64,000 nucleotides of DNA from Arenibacter troitsensis (GTDB taxonomy: Bacteria; Bacteroidota; Bacteroidia; Flavobacteriales; Flavobacteriaceae). This document shows positions 18,065 to 27,420 of the stretch, piece by piece (position 1 is the first letter of the stretch; every line of letters begins with the position of its first letter). Below the pieces are notes generated by a model. The model saw nothing but the letters and a program-made list of their open reading frames with translations. It was not told the DNA's origin and ran no database searches. The translations under genes were made by a program, and so were the position numbers. The stretch lies in assembly GCF_900177645.1 (NCBI RefSeq), contig NZ_FXAO01000008.1:161113-225112 (forward strand), read 5' to 3'.

Positions 18065-19693
18065 TCAAACCTGCACCACCCCCATATTAAATGGCTTTTC
18101 AATAGGGGCATGGTTGGCGGCCTCAATCCCCATAGATATCCACTTACGCGTGTCCAGAGGATCTATTACTGCGTCCGTCCATAAACGGGAGGCTGCATAA
18201 TAGGGCGATATCTGATTATCATATCGCTCTTTTATTTTATTAAAGAGTTCGCTTTCCTGGGCTTCCGTAATTTTCTCGCCCTTCTTCTTCAGCGAAGCGG
18301 TTTCTATCTGTAGTAACACCTTGGCCGCCGAATTACCGCTCATTACCGCCAATTCGGCACTGGGCCAAGCCACAATCAATCTTGGGTCGTACGCCTTGCC
18401 GCACATGGCATAATTTCCCGCACCATAACTATTGCCTATAATAATGGTAAATTTAGGCACAACGGAATTACTGACCGCGTTCACCATTTTTGCCCCATCC
18501 TTAATAATACCCCCATGCTCACTTTTACTACCTACCATAAAACCGGTAACGTCCTGTAAAAATACCAAGGGAATTTTCTTTTGGTTACAATTGGCAATAA
18601 AACGAGTGGCCTTATCAGCAGAATCGGAATAAATGACCCCACCAAATTGCATTTCCCCATTTTTGGTCTTTACCACTTTGCGCTGGTTGGCAACAATACC
18701 TACGGCCCATCCATCTATACGGGCATAACCTGTAAGAATAGTTTTTCCGTAACCTTCCTTGTATTGTTCAAAATCGGAATTATCTACCAGACGATTAATA
18801 ATTTCCAACATATCGTATTGCTCGGCCCTCGATTTTGGAATTATCCCATAAATATCATCTTCCTTTTCCTTGGGTTTTACCGCTGGGATCCTGTTATATC
18901 CCGCCTTATCATAGTCGCCAATTTTGCCCATGATGTTCTTTATCGTATCCAAAGCGTCTTTGTCATCCTTCGCCTTATAATCCGTTACTCCACTAATTTC
19001 ACAATGGGTAGTGGCACCTCCTAAAGTTTCATTATCAATAACTTCTCCTATTGCAGCCTTTACCAAATAACTACCTGCCAAAAAAATACTCCCCGTTTTG
19101 TCCACTATCAATGCCTCATCGCTCATGATGGGCAGATAGGCCCCACCTGCTACACAACTGCCCATAACGGCCGAAATTTGGGTAATTCCCATACTGCTCA
19201 TAACCGCATTGTTTCTAAAAATCCTGCCAAAATGTTCCTTGTCTGGAAATATTTCGTCCTGCATGGGAAGGTATACGCCGGCACTATCCACTAGGTAAAT
19301 AATGGGCAAGCGATTTTCAATGGCAATTTCTTGGGCCCTTAGGTTCTTTTTTGCGGTGATAGGAAACCAAGCTCCTGCTTTTACTGTGGCATCATTGGCC
19401 ACCACAATGCATTGTTTGCCCTGTACATAGCCAATTTTTACTACAACGCCTCCTGAAGGGCATCCGCCGTGGGCCTCGTACATGCCATCACCTACAAAGG
19501 CCCCAATTTCAATCGACTCCCTGTCCTGATCCAAAAGATAGGCAATACGCTCCCTGGCACTTAATTTACCTTGGGCATGCTGTTTTTCCAATCTGCTTTT
19601 CCCGCCTCCAAGTTTTACCTTGGCCAGTTTATGTTTTAATGCCGATAGTAGTAATTTATTGTGGTCTTCGTTCTTGTTGAAGTTGATATCCAT
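18065..19693 (-). CDS. Acyl-CoA carboxylase carboxyltransferase (beta) subunit
   Basis: This 542-residue protein has the tandem crotonase-like carboxyltransferase folds. Visible motifs are G-K-L-S-A-R-E-R-I near residue 45, G-G-C-P-S-G-G near 77, and the oxyanion-forming glycines in G-S-C-V-A-G-G-A-Y and G-N-S-Y-G-A-G-N-Y. It transfers carboxyl from biotin to an acyl-CoA such as methylcrotonyl-CoA or propionyl-CoA. The length and G-A-Y-L-P-I-M-S-D-E favour the methylcrotonyl-type, but the substrate is not certain. No biotin carboxylase is adjacent, so the alpha partner must lie elsewhere. Confidence 0.85.
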   Translation of the reverse strand: MDINFNKNEDHNKLLLSALKHKLAKVKLGGGKSRLEKQHAQGKLSARERIAYLLDQDRESIEIGAFVGDGMYEAHGGCPSGGVVVKIGYVQGKQCIVVANDATVKAGAWFPITAKKNLRAQEIAIENRLPIIYLVDSAGVYLPMQDEIFPDKEHFGRIFRNNAVMSSMGITQISAVMGSCVAGGAYLPIMSDEALIVDKTGSIFLAGSYLVKAAIGEVIDNETLGGATTHCEISGVTDYKAKDDKDALDTIKNIMGKIGDYDKAGYNRIPAVKPKEKEDDIYGIIPKSRAEQYDMLEIINRLVDNSDFEQYKEGYGKTILTGYARIDGWAVGIVANQRKVVKTKNGEMQFGGVIYSDSADKATRFIANCNQKKIPLVFLQDVTGFMVGSKSEHGGIIKDGAKMVNAVSNSVVPKFTIIIGNSYGAGNYAMCGKAYDPRLIVAWPSAELAVMSGNSAAKVLLQIETASLKKKGEKITEAQESELFNKIKERYDNQISPYYAASRLWTDAVIDPLDTRKWISMGIEAANHAPIEKPFNMGVVQV

Positions 19694-19766
19694 GTTGAGA
19701 CGCCTTTCTTTTGCGCAATAAAGATAAGGAGTTATATTTATTAACTTTAACTAAATTATATTCTAA

Positions 19767-20750
19767 ATGAGCGAAAAAGTAAGATGGGGAATTATTGGAT
19801 TGGGCAATATTGCCAGTAATTTTGTTAAGGACCTTGCTCTGGTCAAGGAGGCTGAAATTTACGCAGCGGCTTCAAGAAATTTGGAAAAGGCCAAAGGATT
19901 TTCCAAGGAATATAATATTCCAAATGCCTTTGGCAGCTATAAGGAACTATTGGAGTGCAAGGAGGTAGACGTGGTCTACATTGCCACACCGCACACTTCA
20001 CATTGTGAGCTATCCATAATGGCCATGGAACATGGCAAGCATGTGTTATGTGAAAAACCAATGGGTATAAATAGGGCAGAGGTCGAAAAAATGATTGCGG
20101 CAGCCCAAGAAAACAAGGTTTTTTTAATGGAAGCCCTATGGAGTAGGTTTAATCCTTCCATTAGAAAGGTAAAACAAATGGTAGATTCTGGGGATATTGG
20201 TCCCTTGGCTTATTTACATGCAGATTTTGCTTTTTATGCCTTGGATAGGGATTTTAACGGAAGGGTGTTAAATCCTGAACTCGCTGGTGGATCCTTATTA
20301 GATATTGGGATTTATCCCATCTTCCTTTCCTATTTGCTTCTTGGTAAACCGGACCAGATTTTATCCACCTCCAACTTTCATGACAATGGTGCCGAGCTCC
20401 AGACTTCAATGATCTTTAATTATCCCAAGGCCCAGGCAATTCTATATTCTGGGTTTACAAGTCGCTCCGAAATGAAGGCCGAAATATCAGGAGAAAAGGG
20501 AACAATCTTTATACCTCCCAGATGGCATGAAGCGCAGGGATATACAGTTGAAAGAAATGGAGAAAAGGAAGTGTTTAGCATGCCAACTACAGGTAGAGGG
20601 TATTTCTATGAAATAAAAGAGGTTCACGACTGTCTGGACCAAGGGAAGTTGGAAAGCAGTCTCTGGAGCCATAGGAACAGTCAGGATTTAATAAGCTTAA
20701 TGGACACTGTGAGAATACAAAATGAAATTACATTTCCGTTTGAAGAATAA
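19767..20750 (+). CDS. Gfo/Idh/MocA-family NAD(P)-dependent oxidoreductase
   Basis: The 327-residue protein begins with the dinucleotide fold G-I-I-G-L-G-N-I-A-S and contains the family hallmark C-E-K-P near residue 94. A dihydrodipicolinate-reductase-like C-terminal domain follows (G-G-S-L-L-D-I-G-I-Y-P). These enzymes oxidise or reduce sugars, inositols or related polyols in the cytoplasm; the substrate here is unknown. It is divergent from the acyl-CoA carboxylase gene. The structured repeat element begins directly after its stop codon. Confidence 0.87.
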   Translation: MSEKVRWGIIGLGNIASNFVKDLALVKEAEIYAAASRNLEKAKGFSKEYNIPNAFGSYKELLECKEVDVVYIATPHTSHCELSIMAMEHGKHVLCEKPMGINRAEVEKMIAAAQENKVFLMEALWSRFNPSIRKVKQMVDSGDIGPLAYLHADFAFYALDRDFNGRVLNPELAGGSLLDIGIYPIFLSYLLLGKPDQILSTSNFHDNGAELQTSMIFNYPKAQAILYSGFTSRSEMKAEISGEKGTIFIPPRWHEAQGYTVERNGEKEVFSMPTTGRGYFYEIKEVHDCLDQGKLESSLWSHRNSQDLISLMDTVRIQNEITFPFEE

Positions 20751-20906
20751 AAGGTATTAAGCCCCAAGGCAAGACCTGAACTCCTATTAGGAGACAGTCC
20801 AAGGATAGTGGTATTAAACCAATAACCCCACTAAACAGGCGGGATTCGTTCAACTATCGTATTTCAATGCGCCTGTGGCTTCTGAAATACGTGTTTCACG
20901 AATAAA
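20751..20906 (+). repeat. Structured intergenic element, copy A
   Basis: This 156-base stretch aligns end to end with 49163-49319. Shared blocks are AAGGTATTAA, GGTATTrAACC, AGGCGGGATT, GTTCAACT, CTTCT and GTTTCAC-n-AATAAA. Copy A has an intact 3' stem, CGTATTTC (20858-20865) with GAAATACG (20884-20891), and a palindrome CTCCTATTAGGAG. Its GC-rich hairpin is degraded relative to copy B. No protein is encoded. It starts immediately after the upstream stop codon. Confidence 0.75.
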
Positions 20907-20979
20907 GTTTTTTTGTAGGTGATAAATTCTTGTAAAATTTACGATATTTGGGGCACTACAAACCAAACCAATTAAAAAA

Positions 20980-21162
20980 ATGGGAATGAATAAGAATACA
21001 GTGCTTGCATGGGCAACCTTTATAATGATAATTGTAGGCCTTTCGCTAATAGCGTTGGGTGCATTTAGATATGATGATGTTGCCGGATGGGGATTTGCCT
21101 CGGTTGGAATAGGTTTCTTTGCAATTGCATGGGTATTTAATGCCTTAAAAGGTAGGGTATAA
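20980..21162 (+). CDS. Small two-helix membrane protein
   Basis: The 60-residue protein consists of two hydrophobic helices, residues about 9-29 (A-W-A-T-F-I-M-I-I-V-G-L) and about 37-55 (G-W-G-F-A-S-V-G-I-G-F), joined by a short acidic loop F-R-Y-D-D-V. Its shape matches small conserved Flavobacteriaceae membrane proteins, possibly the family named CAL67264, though I cannot confirm this. A near-consensus -7 element, GATATTTG, lies about 30 bases upstream. It stands alone between the structured repeat and ettA. Function is unknown. Confidence 0.7.
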   Translation: MGMNKNTVLAWATFIMIIVGLSLIALGAFRYDDVAGWGFASVGIGFFAIAWVFNALKGRV

Positions 21163-21299
21163 ACGGCCACAGGAGATTTGGCGTTTTAAGAATTGTAGGC
21201 TGCCCTGGCATCATATTGAAAAATTAATAGCTAAAGACGGGAGGTTTCTGCCCTTCCACTTATAATTCAAATAATCACAACTAATAATACAAATACTAT

Positions 21300-22991
21300 A
21301 TGTCAGACGATAAGAAAGTCATTTTCTCCATGTCTGGGGTTACTAAAACATACAAAACTGCCAATACCCCAGTATTAAAGAATATTTATTTAAGTTTCTT
21401 TTACGGAGCTAAGATTGGAATTCTAGGGCTTAATGGTTCTGGTAAATCTACACTGCTCAAGATTATTGCCGGGGTGGATAAAAACTTTCAGGGAGATGTA
21501 GTTTTTTCTCCTGGATATAAGGTAGGTTATCTGGAGCAGGAACCGCAATTGGACGAGAACAAGACCGTTTTGGAGGTAGTCAAAGAAGGCGTGGCAGATA
21601 CTGTGGCCATCCTGGATGAATACAATAAGATCAATGATATGTTCGGGCTTCCGGAGGTATATGAGGATGCAGATAAAATGCAAAAACTCATGGACAAGCA
21701 GGCCGAGCTTCAGGACAAGATAGATGCCACCAATGCCTGGGAACTGGACAACAAGTTGGAAGTTGCCATGGATGCCTTGCGTACCCCGGACTCCGATAAG
21801 AAAATCGGCATACTGTCCGGAGGTGAAAGAAGGCGTGTAGCACTGTGTAGACTGTTGTTGCAAGAACCCGAAATTCTATTGTTGGATGAGCCAACAAACC
21901 ACTTGGATGCTGAATCCGTTCATTGGTTGGAACATCATTTGGCCGAGTACAAAGGCACTGTTATTGCTGTAACCCACGATAGGTATTTCTTGGATAATGT
22001 TGCCGGATGGATCCTGGAATTGGATAGGGGAGAGGGTATACCATGGAAAGGAAACTACTCCAGTTGGTTGGATCAAAAATCGAAGCGTATGGCCCAAGAA
22101 AGTAAAACAGCCTCCAAAAGACAAAAAATATTGGAAAGGGAGTTGGATTGGGTAAGACAAGGAGCAAAAGGTAGACAGACCAAACAAAAGGCCCGTTTAC
22201 AGAACTATGACAAATTGATGAGCCAGGACCAAAAACAATTGGATGAAAAACTGGAGATCTATATCCCGAACGGACCTCGATTGGGGACCAATGTAATAGA
22301 AGCGAAGGGTGTAAGTAAGGCCTACGGGGATAAATTGCTTTATGAGGACCTTAATTTTAAATTACCACAGGCGGGCATTGTAGGTATTATTGGCCCTAAC
22401 GGGGCTGGTAAAACCACTATTTTCCGAATGATAATGGGTGAGGAAAAACCGGACAAAGGGGAGTTTGTTGTAGGGGAAACGGCAAAAATTGCTTATGTAG
22501 ACCAAAGTCATTCCAATATTGATCCCAATAAGACCATTTGGCAGAATTTTAGCGATGAGCAGGAATTGATCATGATGGGAGGTAGACAAGTAAATTCCAG
22601 AGCTTATTTAAGCAGGTTCAATTTTTCTGGAAGTGAGCAAAATAAAAAGGTGGATATGCTTTCCGGTGGGGAGCGCAACCGTCTGCATTTGGCCATGACC
22701 CTTAAAGAAGAGGGCAACGTTCTTCTTTTGGATGAGCCTACCAACGATTTGGATGTTAATACGTTAAGGGCCTTGGAGGAAGGCTTGGAAAATTTTGCCG
22801 GTTGTGCCGTGGTCATTTCCCACGACAGGTGGTTCCTGGATAGGATTTGTACCCATATCCTATCTTTTGAAGGGGATTCCCAAGTGTATTTCTTTGAAGG
22901 ATCGTTCTCTGAATATGAAGAAAATAAGAAGAAACGTTTGGGAGGAGATTTAATACCCAAGCGACTAAAATATAAAAAATTGGTACGCTAA
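21300..22991 (+). CDS. ettA: Energy-dependent translational throttle protein EttA (ABC-F ATPase)
   Basis: This soluble ABC-F protein is 563 residues with two ATPase cassettes and no membrane domain. Walker A sequences are G-L-N-G-S-G-K-S near residue 43 and G-P-N-G-A-G-K-T near 363; both signatures L-S-G-G-E-R-R-R and L-S-G-G-E-R-N-R and both D-E-P-T-N motifs are present. Length and the arm between cassettes fit EttA, which binds the ribosomal E site and gates the first peptide bond according to ATP/ADP ratio. A strong terminator follows. Confidence 0.93.
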   Translation: MSDDKKVIFSMSGVTKTYKTANTPVLKNIYLSFFYGAKIGILGLNGSGKSTLLKIIAGVDKNFQGDVVFSPGYKVGYLEQEPQLDENKTVLEVVKEGVADTVAILDEYNKINDMFGLPEVYEDADKMQKLMDKQAELQDKIDATNAWELDNKLEVAMDALRTPDSDKKIGILSGGERRRVALCRLLLQEPEILLLDEPTNHLDAESVHWLEHHLAEYKGTVIAVTHDRYFLDNVAGWILELDRGEGIPWKGNYSSWLDQKSKRMAQESKTASKRQKILERELDWVRQGAKGRQTKQKARLQNYDKLMSQDQKQLDEKLEIYIPNGPRLGTNVIEAKGVSKAYGDKLLYEDLNFKLPQAGIVGIIGPNGAGKTTIFRMIMGEEKPDKGEFVVGETAKIAYVDQSHSNIDPNKTIWQNFSDEQELIMMGGRQVNSRAYLSRFNFSGSEQNKKVDMLSGGERNRLHLAMTLKEEGNVLLLDEPTNDLDVNTLRALEEGLENFAGCAVVISHDRWFLDRICTHILSFEGDSQVYFFEGSFSEYEENKKKRLGGDLIPKRLKYKKLVR

Positions 22992-23012
22992 TCCGTCCCA
23001 TCCTAATTAAAT

Positions 23013-23060
23013 AAAAATACGCTGTTGACACTAGATTTAGGACAACAGCGTATTTTTTTT
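23013..23060. terminator. Bidirectional terminator after ettA
   Basis: A perfect 15-bp stem, AAAAATACGCTGTTG (23013-23027) with its complement at 23043-23057, is followed by a T-run. The A-run on the other side lets it also serve the convergent gene at 23094. Confidence 0.9.
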
Positions 23061-23093
23061 ACTAATTGAAGTAACTAGTCTGCTCTAGTCCCC

Positions 23094-23894
23094 TTAATAA
23101 TCTTCCGAGGGATACCAGTCCAATTGTATTACTTCAACATTGGGATTCTTATCGTTTACCAACGTTTTAAATTTTGACACATCCCCAACATCGGGCTTTC
23201 CTCTATAATGGTAGGGATATACCTTTTTTGGCTTAAATTCCAGCACAGCATCTGCCGCACTTTCTACGGTCATGGTATAGGGAAGGTTCATACATACAAA
23301 AGCTTTATCTATATTCTGTAATGCCCGCATCTCAGGAATATCCTCTGTATCCCCTGAAAAGTAAATGCGTTCATTGTTCTTGCTTAGTACATAACCGTTA
23401 CCTCTTCCCTTAACATGGAAGTCCTTGGCTTCCTCCCTAAGATTGTACATGGGAATTGCTTCTATGTTAATGCCATAACGTTCTTTGGATTCCCCATTAT
23501 TTAAAATATCCAGTTGTGGCGTAAATTCTGTAGGAATTTTGTCGGCCACCGCCTGGGGAACAATAATTTTCGCCTTCTGGGTATTTAAGGCCTGTAAGGT
23601 TTCCAAACTGAAGTGATCCCCATGGATGTCCGTAATCAAGATCAGGTCCGGTTCCTTTTCAGCGGTAAAGGCATCCTTTCCTCCAACGGGATCTATATAG
23701 ATAATGGTTCCATCCCAATCCAGAACCGCAGTGGCATGTTCTATCGGCGTAATTTCCAAATCGGAAATCGTATTATCCGTTTTGAGGCCAACAGCCTCCG
23801 CTTTTTCCGGTAGGGATTTTGATTTTTCTTTACAGCCCATAGTTAATAGACCCATTAATACAGCTGTTATTATAAGGTATTTTGAATGGCACAT
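23094..23894 (-). CDS. Metallo-beta-lactamase-fold hydrolase, predicted lipoprotein
   Basis: The 266-residue protein has a lipoprotein signal peptide with lipobox L-T-M-G-C, cysteine at about residue 21. The MBL fold follows, with I-E-H-A-T near 53 and the metal motif I-T-D-I-H-G-D-H near 90; a G-D-T-E-D lies near 177 and the last ligand region Y-P-Y-H-Y near 225. It resembles the UPF0173-like hydrolases, here exported to the periplasm or outer membrane. The substrate is unknown. It lies 12 bases beyond the GNAT gene on the same strand. Confidence 0.8.
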   Translation of the reverse strand: MCHSKYLIITAVLMGLLTMGCKEKSKSLPEKAEAVGLKTDNTISDLEITPIEHATAVLDWDGTIIYIDPVGGKDAFTAEKEPDLILITDIHGDHFSLETLQALNTQKAKIIVPQAVADKIPTEFTPQLDILNNGESKERYGINIEAIPMYNLREEAKDFHVKGRGNGYVLSKNNERIYFSGDTEDIPEMRALQNIDKAFVCMNLPYTMTVESAADAVLEFKPKKVYPYHYRGKPDVGDVSKFKTLVNDKNPNVEVIQLDWYPSEDY

Positions 23895-23906
23895 AATTAG
23901 AGTATT

Positions 23907-24371
23907 TTAAATTAGTAATAATTCCATTTTAATGTCACTCCTCGCATAGGGGAGATTCTTTTCGATTTCAACTTCTTTGAAACCATACTTTCTATAAATA
24001 TAAAGGGCGTTCTCCAATTTGGTGCTGGAATACAAAATTAATTTACCCCATTTGTTTTGTTTGGCATGTTCAATGGCAAAAACTAAAAGGGCTTGGCCAA
24101 TTTTCAAACCTTGATAATTAGGGTCCACGGCCATTTTGCCCAGTTCATACGTTCTGTCCCCCACTTTTAAAAAAGCAAAGCAACCTACTATTTCCTCATT
24201 GTACTGTGCAAAAAATATATATCCACCTTTATCCATTATGTTGGCTTCACAATTCTCCAAGAGAATGGTGTCCATAGGCTCAACATAAAAATATTTTTCC
24301 AACCATGCCACATTAAGGTCTTTAAACCTTGTTGCATAGTGCGATTCGAAAGGTACAATACTTAATGACAT
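23907..24371 (-). CDS. GNAT-family N-acetyltransferase
   Basis: The 154-residue single-domain GNAT protein has the acetyl-CoA loop region M-A-V-D-P-N-Y-Q-G-L-K-I-G-Q-A-L-L near residue 85 and the C-terminal Y-R-K-Y-G-F-K-E-V near 130. Such enzymes acetylate small amines or proteins; the acceptor is not predictable. It is probably co-transcribed with the lipoprotein hydrolase 12 bases downstream. Confidence 0.85.
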   Translation of the reverse strand: MSLSIVPFESHYATRFKDLNVAWLEKYFYVEPMDTILLENCEANIMDKGGYIFFAQYNEEIVGCFAFLKVGDRTYELGKMAVDPNYQGLKIGQALLVFAIEHAKQNKWGKLILYSSTKLENALYIYRKYGFKEVEIEKNLPYARSDIKMELLLI

Positions 24372-24541
24372 GTTGGTACGATCACTATTTTACTAAATTT
24401 ACGGTAATCATTTTGTATTTTTAGGAAGGAAATTTATTTTTTTTAACTAAAAAAATCTAAAATCCAAACCTGATCGTATATAGAGTGTTACAAACAAATA
24501 AATTTAAGGTTAAAAAAATTAAATAATTAATAATTACAATT

Positions 24542-25429
24542 ATGACTGAAACAAAAAGTAATAATGGATTGAAGGTTATTGCAGGTTTATTAGGTGTAAT
24601 TTTACTTGGGGTAATCATTTACACAGTAAGTTTATATCAGGATAAACAAAAGAACACTGCATTACTTACAAAAGAAAAAGAATTGGTTGTTGAAGATTTG
24701 ACCAGTTTGAAATCCGAGTATGACAAAGCTATCTTGGAAAGCAATGCCACCAATGAAGAATTGGTTTCTGCTAGGGATAACATTGCAAAATACATTGATT
24801 CCGTTAAGACCATGAAAGCCGATATTGCTAGTCTATATCGTTACAGAAAGCAAGTAGGCATCTTAACCAAAGAAAGGGAGCAATTGATAAGAAAAGTTGA
24901 TTCTTTAACCAGATCCAATACTTTCTTGGCCATGCAAAGGGACAGTACCTATGTTGAATTGGAAAAACAAACTGTTTTCAACGATTCTTTAGTTGTGCAG
25001 AATACCCAATTGGCAGATGTAGTTGAAAAAGGTTCAGCTTTAAATTTATCCAAATTCTCTGTAGATGCAGTTAAGGAAAGAACAAGCGGTAAATTGGTTT
25101 CTACTTCTAGAGCTAAGGCTACCGACAAATTAAAAGTTTGTTTCACCGTTGCGGACAACGTAATTGCCCAAGCTGGCGACAGACAATTCTTTATTGAGGT
25201 ATTGGATCCACAAGGAAATGTTTTGGGAGAAAGCTTCTCTAAGACAAGTGATTCGGGAGCTTCTGTTACTTACAGCAAAGGAACTGAATTCTACTATGAG
25301 AACCGCTCTTTGGACGTATGTGATTTCATTAACAAGCCGGCAAGTGAATTCCAAAAAGGAAACTATATGGTAAATGTTTATGATAACAATCTAAAATTAT
25401 TGGGAACTTCCAAGTTTCAATTAAAATAA
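24542..25429 (+). CDS. Membrane-anchored coiled-coil protein of unknown function
   Basis: The 295-residue protein has a short cytoplasmic tail, one membrane helix at residues about 11-30 (V-I-A-G-L-L-G-V-I-L-L-G-V), a long coiled coil to about residue 165, and a C-terminal beta-rich domain of about 120 residues with two cysteines (K-V-C-F-T and D-V-C-D-F). The architecture suggests a periplasmic structural or tethering protein. I recognise no named family. It is monocistronic, has its own terminator, and is preceded by a 170-base AT-rich leader. Confidence 0.75.
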   Translation: MTETKSNNGLKVIAGLLGVILLGVIIYTVSLYQDKQKNTALLTKEKELVVEDLTSLKSEYDKAILESNATNEELVSARDNIAKYIDSVKTMKADIASLYRYRKQVGILTKEREQLIRKVDSLTRSNTFLAMQRDSTYVELEKQTVFNDSLVVQNTQLADVVEKGSALNLSKFSVDAVKERTSGKLVSTSRAKATDKLKVCFTVADNVIAQAGDRQFFIEVLDPQGNVLGESFSKTSDSGASVTYSKGTEFYYENRSLDVCDFINKPASEFQKGNYMVNVYDNNLKLLGTSKFQLK

Positions 25430-25453
25430 GGAACACTATCCATTAAAAAAATA

Positions 25454-25485
25454 AAAAGGCCAATCTTTCGGGATTGGCCTTTTAT
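25454..25485. terminator. Bidirectional terminator between the coiled-coil gene and fumC
   Basis: AAAAGGCCAATC (25454-25465) pairs perfectly with GATTGGCCTTTT (25472-25483) across a 6-base loop. It lies between convergent genes and can serve both. Confidence 0.9.
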
Positions 25486-25503
25486 AATTATCGACTTCAA
25501 GTA

Positions 25504-26901
25504 TTAATCCAAGGTACCTACCATATCCTCAGGTTTTACCCATTCATCGTAATCTTCTGCGGTTACATATCCTAAATTAATAGCCTCTTCCTTTAATGTA
25601 GTACCATTTTTATGGGCCGTATTGGCAATTTCTGCAGCCTTGTAATATCCTATTTTAGTATTCAATGCCGTAACCAACATCAAGGAATTATTTAAAAGTT
25701 GTTTAATAACATCGTGATTGGGTTCTATGCCTACGGCACAGTTCTCATCAAAACTAACACAGGCATCTCCGATCAATTGGGCAGATTGCAAAATGTTCGC
25801 CGCCATCATGGGCTTAAAAACGTTGAGTTCGTAATGCCCTTGCGTACCACCTACGCTAATGGCTACATCGTTCCCCATCACTTGGGCACAGACCATTGTC
25901 AGGGCCTCACATTGTGTAGGATTAACTTTTCCAGGCATAATGGAACTACCTGGCTCGTTTGCGGGAATAATAATTTCACCGATCCCAGATCTTGGTCCGG
26001 AAGCCATCATTCTTATATCATTGGCAATTTTGTTCAAGGATACCGCCAACTGCTTTAAGGCACCATGGGTTTCTACAATGGCATCATGGGCAGCTAAAGC
26101 CTCAAACTTATTTTCCGCAGTTTTAAACGGCAATCCCGTAAATCTGGCAATATATTGTGAAACCAATACATCATAACCTTTGGGTGCATTTAAACCGGTG
26201 CCTACGGCAGTACCACCAAGTGCCAATTCACTCAAATGATCCAAGGTATTGTCCAAAGCCTTTAGCCCGTGGTCCAATTGGGAAACGTAACCGGATATTT
26301 CCTGTCCCAAGGTTAGGGGAGTGGCATCCATTAAATGCGTTCTACCTATTTTTACCACCTTGGCAAATTCCTTAGCCTTTTTATCCAACGTATTCCTTAG
26401 TTGCGTAATTCCAGGTATGGTTACTTCAACAATCTTCTTATAGGCTGCAATATGCATCCCGGTAGGAAAAGTATCGTTGGAAGATTGGGATTTGTTTACA
26501 TCATCATTGGGCTGAATGGTTTTTTCACCTTCCCCTATTTTTTTTCCGGCCAATTCATGGGCCCTATTGGCGATTACCTCGTTAACGTTCATGTTACTTT
26601 GGGTTCCCGATCCGGTTTGCCATATTACCAAAGGAAATTGGTCATCGTGTTTGCCTTCCAATATTTCATCACATACTTGGGCAATACGATCTCTTTTTTC
26701 TTTGGATAGTACGCCTAATTCAAAATTGGCGTAGGCCGCCGCTTTTTTTAAATAGGCAAATCCATAAACTACATCCATGGGCATTGATGCCGCCGGACCA
26801 ATTTTAAAATTATTTCTAGAGCGTTCGGTTTGAGCTCCCCAGTATTTGTTGGACGGCACTTTAACCTCGCCCATGGTATCCTTTTCAATGCGGTATTCCA
26901 T
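25504..26901 (-). CDS. fumC: Class II fumarate hydratase
   Basis: FumC interconverts fumarate and L-malate in the TCA cycle as an iron-independent tetramer. The 465-residue length is standard. The superfamily signature [11 protein letters not shown] is present near residue 320, along with the earlier [13 protein letters not shown] near 97 and T-H-L-M-D-A-T-P near 187. It lies 91 bases past the DCC-family gene on the same strand. A TAAATTTG -7-like element occurs about 28 bases upstream, but no matching -33 TTG is visible. Confidence 0.96.
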   Translation of the reverse strand: MEYRIEKDTMGEVKVPSNKYWGAQTERSRNNFKIGPAASMPMDVVYGFAYLKKAAAYANFELGVLSKEKRDRIAQVCDEILEGKHDDQFPLVIWQTGSGTQSNMNVNEVIANRAHELAGKKIGEGEKTIQPNDDVNKSQSSNDTFPTGMHIAAYKKIVEVTIPGITQLRNTLDKKAKEFAKVVKIGRTHLMDATPLTLGQEISGYVSQLDHGLKALDNTLDHLSELALGGTAVGTGLNAPKGYDVLVSQYIARFTGLPFKTAENKFEALAAHDAIVETHGALKQLAVSLNKIANDIRMMASGPRSGIGEIIIPANEPGSSIMPGKVNPTQCEALTMVCAQVMGNDVAISVGGTQGHYELNVFKPMMAANILQSAQLIGDACVSFDENCAVGIEPNHDVIKQLLNNSLMLVTALNTKIGYYKAAEIANTAHKNGTTLKEEAINLGYVTAEDYDEWVKPEDMVGTLD

Positions 26902-26992
26902 AATTTAAATTGAGTTTATTGATAATTACAAATTTACATTTATCTACTTAAGTAGTAAAATTTCCAAATGGGTCAGAAAGGAAATTCAACTA

Positions 26993-27397
26993 TCATAAAA
27001 ATTTTGATTTTAGTTCTGGTGTCGGAATCATACAGGCATCCTTTCTACCATACCATTTATATCTGTTTTTGGCTATATAGTCGTACACCCAATTTCTTAT
27101 TTTTTCAGGTATCCATTCAAACACACTTGCCAACTGCCAGACTCCCCCAAAAGACTGGGCAATTTTAAGGGCAGCGGTAGATTTGGTATAATAGGCCACA
27201 CCGGGTTCTATAAGAATAATGCTGTCGATTTGGGAGGTATCTATACCGCGCTCTTCCACTAATTTCTTTCCGATTTCGCTTTGTAGTGCCGCAAACCTGT
27301 ACACATTTCCTTTATCTCGCTTTATAACGTACTGTACGGAACTATTGCAAAGATTGCAAACCCCATCAAAGAGTATTATTTTATTGTCTTGAATCAT
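26993..27397 (-). CDS. DCC-family (DUF393) thiol-disulfide oxidoreductase-like protein
   Basis: This 134-residue protein begins I-I-L-F-D-G-V-C-N-L-C-N, the D-x-x-C-x-x-C motif that names the DCC family (DUF393). The family is annotated as thioredoxin-like, but no in vivo partner is established. It sits between the MutS2-like gene (23 bases) and fumC (91 bases) on the same strand, without any obvious functional link. Confidence 0.85.
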   Translation of the reverse strand: MIQDNKIILFDGVCNLCNSSVQYVIKRDKGNVYRFAALQSEIGKKLVEERGIDTSQIDSIILIEPGVAYYTKSTAALKIAQSFGGVWQLASVFEWIPEKIRNWVYDYIAKNRYKWYGRKDACMIPTPELKSKFL

Positions 27398-27420
27398 TTT
27401 CCAAGTGGTCCAACCACATT

